Of a stretch of 64,000 nt of DNA, positions 17,459-26,495 are shown in pieces (position 1 is the first letter of the stretch; each line of letters begins with the position of its first letter). The position numbers were made by a program, and so were the translations under genes. The stretch is from positions 1-64,000 of the forward strand of contig JBJTRI010000033.1 in assembly GCA_046076045.1 (NCBI GenBank), in the 5' to 3' direction. Source of the stretch: JAIOPA01 sp046076045. GTDB lineage: Bacteria; Eisenbacteria; RBG-16-71-46. Below the pieces are notes generated by a model that was not told the DNA's origin, did no database searches, and saw only the letters and a program-made list of their open reading frames with translations.

Positions 17459-18639
17459 GCGCACGACCCGCGTTGGGGCTCGCGCTCGAGACCGCCACCG
17501 AGCGCGTCGGCGTGGCGGTGGTGGAGGCCTCCGGCGCCGTGCGGGCGACCCTCCACGAGGACGTGGGCCACGGGCACACGCGGCGGCTCACGCCCATAGT
17601 GGGCCACGTGCTGGCCGAGGCCGGCGTGACGGTGCGTGACCTCGCGTGGGTGGCGGCCGACGTCGGGCCGGGGTCGTTCACCGGCGTGCGCGTGGGACTG
17701 GCGACCGCGAGTGCGCTCGCCATGGTGGCGGGGGCGCGCCGACTCGGCGCTTCGAGCTTGAGTGCGCTCGCGCATGCGGCGGGCGGCCATCGGCAGTTGC
17801 TCGTGACGCTGGTCGGTGCGGGGCGGCGCGACCTGTACGCGGGCTTCCACCGCGTGGACGCGCGCGGGCGCGTGCACCTGATCGCCGCACCGCGCGTGGA
17901 CACGCCCGCGGTCCTGCTCGGCGCGGTCGCCGAGTTGCACGCCGTGCTGCCCGACCACGCGGTGCGGTTCGTGGGGCCGGGCGCGGGGCGCGAGCGCGCC
18001 GTGTTCGAGGAGGCGTACCCCGGCAGCACCGCGGACGGCTTCCGGCACGACGGGTTGTCGGCGCTCGACCTCGCTGCGGTCGCGGTGCTCGACGCCGGTC
18101 CCGGTGCGGGCCTGCCCGCTCCCGGGCGCGAGTGCGAGCCGGTCTACGTGCGACCCGCGCAAGCCGAGGAGAAGGTGCGGCACCGCATCATGGGGCTCAC
18201 CCCGCCGCTCGTGCGCGCCCTGCAACCGGCCGACCTGCCCGTGGTGGACGAACTCGAGCACCGGTTGTTCGGCGACCCGTGGCCGCAGCACTTCTTCCTC
18301 GACGCGCTCGCCGCTCCCGAGGCCGTCTGCCGCGTGGCCGAGCGCGGGGGCGAGGTGGCGGGCTACCTCGTGGCCACCGTGCTCGCACCCACCGCCGAGT
18401 TGCAGAACGTCGCCACCGCGCCCGAGCATCAGCGCGGCGGCGTCGCGCGCGCCCTGCTCGACGACCTCGTCGCGACCTGTCGCGCACGCGGCGTGCGCTC
18501 GATCGGGCTCGAGGTGCGGGCCTCGAACGCCGCCGCCCAGACCCTGTATCGTTCCTACGGCTTCCGCGTGAACGGTCTGCGGCGCGGCTACTACGAGTCG
18601 CCCGCGGAGGACGCCCTGCTCATGGAGTTCCCATGCTGA
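17455..18639 (+). CDS. tsaB-rimI: fused TsaB - RimI acetyltransferase
   Basis: Residues 1-~235 are TsaB, the ASKHA-fold scaffold of t6A synthesis (GLALETATERVGVAVVE, GPGSFTGVRVGLA). Residues ~245-394 are a GNAT domain of the RimI type with the acetyl-CoA loop QRGGVARALL and C-terminal LYRSYGFRVNGLRRGYYE. RimI acetylates the N-terminus of ribosomal protein S18. The two are normally separate neighbouring genes, so this is a gene fusion joined by a short linker around MGLTPPLVRALQPAD. tsaD, the third usual member, is absent here. Confidence 0.93.
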   Translation: MSARPALGLALETATERVGVAVVEASGAVRATLHEDVGHGHTRRLTPIVGHVLAEAGVTVRDLAWVAADVGPGSFTGVRVGLATASALAMVAGARRLGASSLSALAHAAGGHRQLLVTLVGAGRRDLYAGFHRVDARGRVHLIAAPRVDTPAVLLGAVAELHAVLPDHAVRFVGPGAGRERAVFEEAYPGSTADGFRHDGLSALDLAAVAVLDAGPGAGLPAPGRECEPVYVRPAQAEEKVRHRIMGLTPPLVRALQPADLPVVDELEHRLFGDPWPQHFFLDALAAPEAVCRVAERGGEVAGYLVATVLAPTAELQNVATAPEHQRGGVARALLDDLVATCRARGVRSIGLEVRASNAAAQTLYRSYGFRVNGLRRGYYESPAEDALLMEFPC

Positions 18640-20474
18640 CGATCCGGTCGCGCGTACTCGCGCTCGTGTTGACGATCATGCCCATGCTGGGTGCGAGCCC
18701 GCTCGCGGCACAGCCCGTGCCCGACAGCACCCGAGCACGCATTCCCGCTTCTGCGCCCGCCGCGCTCGCACCTGCGCCCGCGCGCGGCGCGACCGTGCCC
18801 GCCCCTTCGCCCGCCACGCTCGCACCTGCACCTGCGCGCGACGCGCTAGCACCCATGCCCGAGGCGCTCGCACCTGCGCCTGCGTCCAACCTGCTCGTGT
18901 CCGACGACGACGGTCCGGTCGCGCGCCCGGAGCGGCCCATCCCGGTCTTCCTCGGTGGGCGCGAGTTGTTGTCGCTGCACGTCGGTCGGGACGGCATGGG
19001 GGTGCGCGACCGTGCGGAGGCCATCCGCGATCGTCTGGTGGTGGCGGTGGCCGACACCACGCTCGCCGCCTCCGACGTGCAGCTCGTGCCGCGCGCCAAC
19101 GCGGTCGAGTTCCGGCTCGGGCGCCGACTGCTGTTCGTGCTCGTGCCCGAGGACCTGCCGCCGCTCGACCGCACCGAGACCGAGGCGTGGCTGCTGCGCC
19201 TCGCGCGCGAGGTGAGCGAGGGCATCGTGCGCGAGCGGGCCAGCCGGGAGCCGAGCGCCCGCCTCACGAGCATCGCGATCGGTGCGGCGTGGACGCTGGG
19301 CGCGTGGCTCCTCGCGCTCGCGGTGCTCGCGCTCGGGCGGCGTTGGCGCTGGTGGTTGCACACCGTGGTGTCGCCGCGCCTGCCCGCCATCCGCGTGCGC
19401 AGCACTGAGGTGCTGTCGCGTCGCCAACTCGGGTCCCTGCTGCTCGGCGTGCTCGGCCGAGCCGACCTGCCGGTGCTGCTCGTGCTGGCCTATACCTGGC
19501 TGACGACCGTGTTCGCCCGCTTCCCCGTCACCCAGTCGTGGAGTTGGGAGTTGCGGCGGTTCGCGGTCGAGCGCTCGTCGGAGCTCGTGCGGGTCGTGCT
19601 CGCCTCGCTGCCGGGACTGCTCACGGTCGTGTTCATCCTGTGGGTGTTCCGCGCCTTCATGCGGCTCTCGGACCGGTTCTTCGACCGCGTCGCGCGCGGC
19701 GCCACGACGCTGCCGGGCTTCCATCCCGAGCTCGCGGCCCCCAGCCGCCGACTCGCCCGCATCGTTCTGGGGCTGGCGGCGATCATCACCGCGTATCCCT
19801 ACCTGCCGGGCGCGGAGTCCAAGGCCGTGCAGGGCATCTCGGTGCTCGTCGGCCTCATGGTGTCGCTGGGCTCGTCGGGCATCGTGGGCAACATGATCGC
19901 GGGCCTCGTGCTCACCTACTCGCGCAGCTTCAGCATCGGGGACCGCGTGCGCATCGGGGACCACGTCGGCGACGTCCTCTCGCTCGGCACGTTCGCGACC
20001 AAGCTGCGGAGCCTGCGCAACGAGGAGGTCACGCTGCCGAACGGCGCGATCCTCGCGGGCACCATCCTCAACTACACGCGGCGCACGGCGCAGGAGGGCG
20101 GGCTGTGGCTGCACACGCAGGTCACGATCGGCTACGACGCGCCGTGGCGGCAGGTGCACGCGCTCCTCATCGAGGCCGCGTGCTCGGTGCCCGGCGTCGA
20201 GTCGAGCCCCGAGCCCATCGTGTACCAGCGCGCGCTCAACGACTATCACGTGAGCTACGAGATCACGTGCCTCACGCACGACTCGCACGCGCAACTCCGG
20301 CTCTACAGCGACCTGCATGCCGCCATCCAGGACGCGTTCGCGCGCGCCGGCGTCGAGATCCTGTCGCCGGCCTACGCCGCGCTGCGCGACGCGAACGCGC
20401 AGGTGCTGCCGTCCGAGCCCGCGGGGCCGCGTGAGATGCCCGGCGGCTTCCGGGTCCGGCGCCCCGGGGAGTGA
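18633..20474 (+). CDS. MscS-family mechanosensitive channel with Pro/Ala-rich N-terminus
   Basis: A 613-residue protein: signal-like segment (1-26), then a low-complexity stretch (~35-85) with repeated LAPAPAR-type units. A small periplasmic domain follows (about 100-190), then roughly five membrane segments from 208 to 450 and the cytoplasmic MscS beta/alpha-beta vestibule. The pore-lining helix (MVSLGSSGIVGNMIAG) and the MscS signature SFSIGDRVRIGDHVGDV are visible. It should release solutes during hypo-osmotic shock. The start ATG 18633 overlaps the tsaB-rimI stop. Confidence 0.88.
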   Translation: MLTIRSRVLALVLTIMPMLGASPLAAQPVPDSTRARIPASAPAALAPAPARGATVPAPSPATLAPAPARDALAPMPEALAPAPASNLLVSDDDGPVARPERPIPVFLGGRELLSLHVGRDGMGVRDRAEAIRDRLVVAVADTTLAASDVQLVPRANAVEFRLGRRLLFVLVPEDLPPLDRTETEAWLLRLAREVSEGIVRERASREPSARLTSIAIGAAWTLGAWLLALAVLALGRRWRWWLHTVVSPRLPAIRVRSTEVLSRRQLGSLLLGVLGRADLPVLLVLAYTWLTTVFARFPVTQSWSWELRRFAVERSSELVRVVLASLPGLLTVVFILWVFRAFMRLSDRFFDRVARGATTLPGFHPELAAPSRRLARIVLGLAAIITAYPYLPGAESKAVQGISVLVGLMVSLGSSGIVGNMIAGLVLTYSRSFSIGDRVRIGDHVGDVLSLGTFATKLRSLRNEEVTLPNGAILAGTILNYTRRTAQEGGLWLHTQVTIGYDAPWRQVHALLIEAACSVPGVESSPEPIVYQRALNDYHVSYEITCLTHDSHAQLRLYSDLHAAIQDAFARAGVEILSPAYAALRDANAQVLPSEPAGPREMPGGFRVRRPGE

Positions 20475-20639
20475 GCTGCGGGCGTTCCCCCGTGGGCGTG
20501 CGCGAGCGCGGTTCCGGGGTGGCGGTGGACCCCCCGCGGTATTAGACTGCGCCGCCGTGGACCCGTCGCAAGGCGGGAGTCCGCGCCCACGCGTCGGCCG
20601 CGGTCGTCGCGTGCCTCACCCGGAGAACGCCCCGCCGCC

Positions 20640-21563
20640 ATGTCCTGGCTCAATCGCGAACGCACCGGCATCAAGCCGGGTCCCAAGCCCGAGCGGACCG
20701 AGGTCCCCGACGGCCTGTGGACCAAGTGCGACGGCTGCGGCGAGGCGCTGTTCCAGTCCGTGCTCGAGGAGCACCTCTGGACCTGTCGCCACTGCGACCA
20801 CCACTTCCGGGTCCCGGCGCGCACCTACGTGGACTACCTCGTGGACGAGGGCTCGTTCCAGGAGCGCCACACCGGTCTGGTGGCGGGCGACCCGCTCGAG
20901 TTCCGCGACGCCAAGCTGCCCTATCCCGAGCGCCTCGCCGCCGCCCAGCGCGACACGGGCGAGAAGGATGCCGCCATCTGCGGCACCGCGTCGATCGGGG
21001 GCGTGCCGGCCAGCGTCGCGCTCATGAACTTCTTCTTCATGGGCGGCAGCATGGGTTCGGTCGTGGGCGAGAAGGTCGCGCGCACCATCGAGGCCGCGCT
21101 CGACGAGCGCCGGGCCTGCATCGTGGTGTCCGCCACCGGCGGTGCGCGCATGCAGGAGGGCATCCTCTCGCTCATGCAGATGGCCAAGACCAGCGTGCTG
21201 CTCGCGCAGCTGCGCGCGGCGCGCCTGCCGTTCGTGTCGGTGCTCACCGACCCCAGCACGGCCGGCGTGCTCGCCTCGTACGCCTCGCTCGGCGACCTCA
21301 TCGTGGCCGAGCCGCGCGCGCTCGTGGGTTTCGCGGGCGCCCGCGTCATCCGGCAGACGATCGGCGAGGACCTGCCGCCCGGCTTCCAGCGCGCCGAGTT
21401 CGTGCTCGAGAAGGGGTTCGTGGACCGCATCATCCATCGCAAGCGCATGCGCGAGGAACTCGGCGCCACGTTGTCGTTGCTCTGGCACTCCACCCGCGGA
21501 TTCGCTCCCGAGGGCGGCAAGTCGCCGCATCGCTACGACCCGAGCGCCCTCCGTCCGGCCTGA
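20640..21563 (+). CDS. accD: acetyl-CoA carboxylase carboxyltransferase subunit beta
   Basis: First committed step of fatty-acid synthesis, acting with AccA. The N-terminal zinc ribbon C-x2-C-x15-C-x2-C is present (KCDGCG then TCRHC), followed by the crotonase-like transferase domain with MNFFFMGGSMGSVVGEK and ATGGARMQEG. At 307 residues it is the usual length. A TAGACT-type -10 element lies at 20543-20548, but I find no good -35 box. folC follows after 19 bases, the classical accD-folC order. Confidence 0.95.
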   Translation: MSWLNRERTGIKPGPKPERTEVPDGLWTKCDGCGEALFQSVLEEHLWTCRHCDHHFRVPARTYVDYLVDEGSFQERHTGLVAGDPLEFRDAKLPYPERLAAAQRDTGEKDAAICGTASIGGVPASVALMNFFFMGGSMGSVVGEKVARTIEAALDERRACIVVSATGGARMQEGILSLMQMAKTSVLLAQLRAARLPFVSVLTDPSTAGVLASYASLGDLIVAEPRALVGFAGARVIRQTIGEDLPPGFQRAEFVLEKGFVDRIIHRKRMREELGATLSLLWHSTRGFAPEGGKSPHRYDPSALRPA

Positions 21564-21582
21564 GCGGGAACGCGACCCTCTC

Positions 21583-22884
21583 GTGACGCCGGCACTCCAG
21601 CGCCGACTCGAGGCCCTGTGGGGGCTCGAGCGCCGTCACCCCAAGCTGGGCCTCGACGGCACGCGCGCGCTGCTCGCCGGCCTCGGCCACCCCGAGACGC
21701 GCTTCCGCTCCGTGCACGTGGCCGGCACCAACGGCAAGGGCAGCGTGTGCGCACTGGTCGAGCGCGTGCTGCGCGCCGCCGGGCATCGCACCGGGCTCTA
21801 CACCTCGCCGCACCTGCTCGACTTCCGCGAGCGCATCCGGGTGGACGGCGAGTGGGCCTCCGAGGACGAGTTGCTCGCGCGGCTCGCGGCGATCGAGGCG
21901 CTGCCCGACGCCGCGGGCGCCACCTTCTTCGAGGTCGCCACCGCGCTCGCGTTCGACCGCTTCGCGCGCTCGGGCGTCGAGTGGGCGGTCGTCGAGGTGG
22001 GGCTCGGCGGGCGGCTCGACTCCACCAACGTGCTCGCGCCCGCGGTCTGCGCCATCACCTCGATCGGGCTCGACCACGCCGAGATCCTGGGCGACACGCA
22101 CACCGCGATCGCGGCCGAGAAGGCCGGCATCCTCAAGCCCGGCGTGCCCGCGGTGAGCGCGGTCGAGCACGACGCGGCGGCTGCGGTCGTCGCGCACCGC
22201 GCGGCCGAGGTCGGTGCCCCGCTCGTGATCGCGCGCAACGCGGTCGAGGCGACCGTGGTGGCGACGGGCGAGTGGGGGACGCGGCTCGCGGTCGAGTGCG
22301 AGCCGTGGGGCCGCTTCCAGCTGCAGATGCGGCTGCTGGGCTCGCACCAGCGCGACAATGCGCGCACCGCGCTCGCCGTGCTGTCGCGGCTCGCCGCGCA
22401 AGATGTGGCGCTGCCGCTCGACGCGGTGCGCACGGGTTTCGCCGAGGCGCGCTGGCCGGGACGGCTCGAGCCGTGCCCCGCGCGGCCACGGCTGTGGTGG
22501 GACGGCGCGCACAACCTCGACGGCATGCGTCGGCTCGCGCAGGCGTGGACCGACGACCTCGCGCTGCCATCGCCCGCGGCGGTGGTGTTCGCCGCCGGGC
22601 GCGACAAGGACGCGGCCGCGCTGCTGCGCCGCCTGCACGCGTTCGCGCCGCACGCCACGTTGGTCGTGACGCGCACGCACAACGACCGCGCGCGACCCGC
22701 CGACGAGTTGGTGACGCTCGCGCACGGCGCGGGCTTCGAGGCGGTCGCTGCCGACACGGTGGCCGCCGCCATCGAGGCCGCGTTCGCGCGCCACGCCGAG
22801 GGCCGCGTGCTGGTGTGCGGTTCGCTGTTCGCGGTCGGCGAGGCCATGGCCGCGTACGGGGGAGGGCCGGGCGCATGCGTCTGA
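21583..22884 (+). CDS. folC: dihydrofolate / folylpolyglutamate synthase
   Basis: Adds glutamate to dihydropteroate and folates. The ATP site AGTNGKGSV and the TSPHLLDFRERIRV motif are present, then GLGGRLDSTN and GLDHAEILGDT with metal-binding His. Late WDGAHNLDG is the C-terminal ligase domain. At 433 residues it matches the family. The GTG at 21583 is the best start. It ends inside the first codons of lptD, a ten-base overlap. Confidence 0.94.
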   Translation: MTPALQRRLEALWGLERRHPKLGLDGTRALLAGLGHPETRFRSVHVAGTNGKGSVCALVERVLRAAGHRTGLYTSPHLLDFRERIRVDGEWASEDELLARLAAIEALPDAAGATFFEVATALAFDRFARSGVEWAVVEVGLGGRLDSTNVLAPAVCAITSIGLDHAEILGDTHTAIAAEKAGILKPGVPAVSAVEHDAAAAVVAHRAAEVGAPLVIARNAVEATVVATGEWGTRLAVECEPWGRFQLQMRLLGSHQRDNARTALAVLSRLAAQDVALPLDAVRTGFAEARWPGRLEPCPARPRLWWDGAHNLDGMRRLAQAWTDDLALPSPAAVVFAAGRDKDAAALLRRLHAFAPHATLVVTRTHNDRARPADELVTLAHGAGFEAVAADTVAAAIEAAFARHAEGRVLVCGSLFAVGEAMAAYGGGPGACV

Positions 22885-25800
22885 GCACGCTCCCACTGCT
22901 CGCGTTGCTGGTCGCCGTCGCCGCGCGGGGCGAGGTGCTCATCGTGCCCTCGCCAGCGCCCGACTCGGCGACGGTCGCATCCGACAGCACCGCGGCCGAG
23001 AGCACGCGCGTGGTCGTGCCGACCCCGGCGCCCGCGGTCGTGCCCGCGCCACGCGCCGCCGCACCGCGACCCGCGGTCGCGCCCGCCCCCGAGCCGCCGT
23101 ACCGCATCGAGGCCGATCGCATGACCGGCGGCCGCGGGCCCACGGGTGACGTGCTGTACCTCGAGCAGGTCACCATCACGCGCGGGCGCACGCGCCTGCA
23201 GTCCGAGCGCGGGCGCTACGAGCGCGCCACCGGCATGGTGCACGTCGAGGGACGCGTGCGCATGCGCGACTCGAGCACCACCGTGACCTGCGACGAGGCA
23301 TCGTTCTCGGAGACTCAGGACCGCCTCGACCTGCGCGGTAACGTGGTGGTGGTGGACCGCGAGGCACGCCTGCAGGCGCCCTTCGGGTGGTACGACCGGC
23401 GCAGCGGCAAGGCCCGCCTGCACGGCGGGGTGCGCGGACAGGAGCGCAAGCAGCGGTTGGTGGCGCGCGAGGCGTACTACGACCGCGACTCCTCCATGGT
23501 CATCGCGGTCGGCGACGTGATCGGCGACGACGACGAGAACCGCACGCGCATCGAGGCGCAGCGCGTCGAGTACGACCGGCGCAGCAAGGTCGCGACCGCG
23601 ACCGGCAGCCCGCTGTTGCGTGCCCGCGACGACGACGGGCACGAGACGCGGCTGCGCGCCCGCCTGCTGCGCGTCGGCTCCGAGAGCAAGGTCGCCGAGG
23701 CGCTGGACTCGGTCGAGGTCGAGCGCGACACGCTGCGCGCGCGCGCCGACTACGCACGCTTCGACGATGCGCTCGGACGCGGGCTCCTGCTGGGTTCGCC
23801 GCGGGCGTGGGACGGCGAGACCACGATCTCCGGCGACACGCTCGAGACCGTGGGGCGCGACCGCAAGCTCGACCGCATCCTCGTGCGCGGGCGCGCGGGC
23901 ATCGACTACGCCGGCGCACGCGAGGGCACGCGCGGCGACCGCAGCCGGCTCACGGGCGAGCAGGTCGAGATGTACGTCACGGGCTCGCGCATCGACAGCC
24001 TCGTGGCGACCGGGCAGGCGCGCAACACCTACACGGCCGCGGCCAAGCCCGGCAAGACCGCCGAGGACAACCGCGCCGAGGGCGACACCATCCTGGTGTT
24101 CTTCAAGGACAAGCGCATCGACCGCGCCCGCGTCGTGGGCGGCGCGACCGGCGCCTACCGACCGCCGGTCGCGGTCGACGACACCACGGCGGCCCGCCTC
24201 GAGCGCATCACCTACGAGGCCGCCGGCATCGTGTTCGAGATCCCGCGCAACCGCATCGTGCTCGACGGTCAGGCCAAGCTGCTGTACCGCGACCTCGAGC
24301 TGAGCGCGCGCCGCGTCGAGTTCGACAGTCGCCGCAACACGCTGGTGGCCGAGGGGCAGCCGTCGCTGGTCGAGAAGGGCGACGAGGTCGAGGGTCAGCT
24401 CATGACCTACGACATGGAGCGGCAGGTCGGCACCATCTACCAGGCCACCACGCAGTACGAGCGCGGGCTCTACCACGGCAAGCGCATCCGCAAGGTGAGC
24501 GAGCGCGAGCTCGACGTGCTCGGCGGCTCGTACAGCACCTGCGACCTCGCCGAGCCGCACTACCACTTCTCGGCGCGTTGGATGAAGATCTACCTCAAGG
24601 ACAAGCTGGTCGCGAAGCCGGTCGTGTTCTACCTGCGCAACGTCCCCGTGCTCGCGCTGCCGTTCTACGTGTTCCCGATCAAGCCCGGGCGGCACTCCGG
24701 ATTCCTGTTCCCGCAGTTCGAGTTCGGGTTCAACAGCGCGAGCGGGCAGTTCATCCGCAACGCCGGCTACTACTGGGCCCCCAACGACTACTTCGACTTC
24801 ACCGGCGCCGGCGACTACTACGCGGCCGATCCGTCGTGGCTGCTGCGGGGCGAGCTCAACTACAAGCTGCTCTACCGCTTCGAGGGCCGCGCCGACGTGA
24901 AGTTCGGGCACGACGAGCGCACCGGGCGCGACGACTACACGTTCTCGGGCACCCACCAGCAGACGCTCGGTCAGCGTACGCGCCTGTCGGCGCTCGGCAA
25001 CTTCACCTCGAGTCGCGACTTCAGCACGAGCGGCCAGTCGGGGCAGTCGTTCCAGCAGCGCTTCGACCGGTTCCTCAACTCGAACCTGCAGCTCACGCAC
25101 TACGCCGACGGGTTGTCGCTGAGCGCGATCCTCGACCGGCGCCAGGACCTCGACGCCGACGACGACCTCATCGGCCCGACCGGCAACCTGCTGCCCGTGG
25201 GCACGGTCGGCCGCCCCAGCCTGACCGTGTACGAGCCCTCGCTCGCGGTCTCGCTGCCGCAGCGCACGTTGGGTTCGTACGGCCTCATCAAGGACAACGC
25301 GGTCGGGCGCGCGCTCAAGAACACCTACCTGAGCCTCAACGCGCGCTACCTCGGCTACCGCACCGAGCGGGCGTTCGTCGAGGGCGTGTACGACACGGCC
25401 GGGGTGCTCGCCGGCTCGCGCATCGGTCGGCAGCGCGAGACGCGGCGCGCGGCGACCTCGCAGTTCTCGCTCTCGGACTCGCGCCGCTTGCTGGGCTGGA
25501 TCAACTTCTCGCCGTCGGTGTTCGGCAACGCGGTGGTATTCGATCGCGACGAGCAGGGCAACACCGTCGTGCCGGCCGCGGTCTGGCAGTCGGGCGTCGG
25601 CGTCTCGACCACGCTGTACCGCACGCTGTCCACGCCCATCGAGGGGCTCGCGTTGCGGCACGTCGTGAGTCCGAGCGTGCAGATCTCGTACTCGCCCGAC
25701 TTCCCCGGGCTGTCGTACACCGACGAGAACGGCATCCTGCGCCCGCGCTTCAAGGGCTTCGCCGACGTCAACCTGACCTCGGGCGCGCGCTCCACGGTGG

Positions 25801-26495
25801 GCTCGTTCACGCTGGACCAGCGCCTGCAGGCCAAGCTCACGCGCGGCGAGCGCGTCACGCGCCTCGACAACCTGCTGTCGTGGACGACGAGCGGTTCGTA
25901 CGACTTCCGCTGGCGCGAGAACGGGCGCTCGCACGGGCTCTCGGCGCTGTCCTCGGCGCTCCGCCTGCAGCCGCCGGGCTGGGTCAACGCCGACGGCAAC
26001 GCGATCGTGGACCCGTACCAGGGCCGTCCGCTCCGTTCGCTCGGCTGGAACGTCTACACCTCGTTCGGCAACCGCGGCGGCGGCCGCCCGCAGGCCGCGC
26101 GCTCGGCCACCGATAGCGAGCGCGGCGTGAGCGAGGGCGAGGAGGCCGAGAATGCGTTCCGCGACAACTGGACGGTGTCGCTGGCGTACTCGTCGTCGGG
26201 TGGCTACTTCGGTCCGTCGTGGAGTTCGCGCGAGGCGCTCAACGCGGTGTTCCGCTATCAGATCACCGAGGGCTGGCTGTTCGACTACTCCGCCGGTTAC
26301 GACCTCACCGATCGCCGCGTGCAGTTGCAGCGCTTCAACCTCACGCGCCGCATCCACTGCTGGGACGCGACCTTCACCCGGTCGTTCACGCCCGGGGGCG
26401 AGACCGAGTACTACCTGCGATTGGGCATCCGCGAGCAGCGCGAGATCTACCTCGAGCGCGGGACGCGCGTGCAGAGCTTCGGTGGCATCCAGTAG
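22875..26495 (+). CDS. lptD: very large LPS-assembly protein LptD
   Basis: Outer-membrane translocon for lipopolysaccharide. The 1206 residues comprise a signal peptide (1-19), a Pro-rich linker, then an unusually long run of OstA/LptA-like beta-jellyroll repeats (~75-520) and a barrel from about 570 to the end. E. coli LptD has about 784. Two cysteines stand out: C556 in the STCD segment at the end of the jellyroll, and C1162 in RIHCWD in the last strands. They could form the inter-domain disulfide that LptD needs. The HYHFSARWMKIYLKDK segment is typical of Bacteroidetes-type LptD. The ATG overlaps folC. LptE is not visible nearby. Confidence 0.9.
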   Translation: MRLSTLPLLALLVAVAARGEVLIVPSPAPDSATVASDSTAAESTRVVVPTPAPAVVPAPRAAAPRPAVAPAPEPPYRIEADRMTGGRGPTGDVLYLEQVTITRGRTRLQSERGRYERATGMVHVEGRVRMRDSSTTVTCDEASFSETQDRLDLRGNVVVVDREARLQAPFGWYDRRSGKARLHGGVRGQERKQRLVAREAYYDRDSSMVIAVGDVIGDDDENRTRIEAQRVEYDRRSKVATATGSPLLRARDDDGHETRLRARLLRVGSESKVAEALDSVEVERDTLRARADYARFDDALGRGLLLGSPRAWDGETTISGDTLETVGRDRKLDRILVRGRAGIDYAGAREGTRGDRSRLTGEQVEMYVTGSRIDSLVATGQARNTYTAAAKPGKTAEDNRAEGDTILVFFKDKRIDRARVVGGATGAYRPPVAVDDTTAARLERITYEAAGIVFEIPRNRIVLDGQAKLLYRDLELSARRVEFDSRRNTLVAEGQPSLVEKGDEVEGQLMTYDMERQVGTIYQATTQYERGLYHGKRIRKVSERELDVLGGSYSTCDLAEPHYHFSARWMKIYLKDKLVAKPVVFYLRNVPVLALPFYVFPIKPGRHSGFLFPQFEFGFNSASGQFIRNAGYYWAPNDYFDFTGAGDYYAADPSWLLRGELNYKLLYRFEGRADVKFGHDERTGRDDYTFSGTHQQTLGQRTRLSALGNFTSSRDFSTSGQSGQSFQQRFDRFLNSNLQLTHYADGLSLSAILDRRQDLDADDDLIGPTGNLLPVGTVGRPSLTVYEPSLAVSLPQRTLGSYGLIKDNAVGRALKNTYLSLNARYLGYRTERAFVEGVYDTAGVLAGSRIGRQRETRRAATSQFSLSDSRRLLGWINFSPSVFGNAVVFDRDEQGNTVVPAAVWQSGVGVSTTLYRTLSTPIEGLALRHVVSPSVQISYSPDFPGLSYTDENGILRPRFKGFADVNLTSGARSTVGSFTLDQRLQAKLTRGERVTRLDNLLSWTTSGSYDFRWRENGRSHGLSALSSALRLQPPGWVNADGNAIVDPYQGRPLRSLGWNVYTSFGNRGGGRPQAARSATDSERGVSEGEEAENAFRDNWTVSLAYSSSGGYFGPSWSSREALNAVFRYQITEGWLFDYSAGYDLTDRRVQLQRFNLTRRIHCWDATFTRSFTPGGETEYYLRLGIREQREIYLERGTRVQSFGGIQ

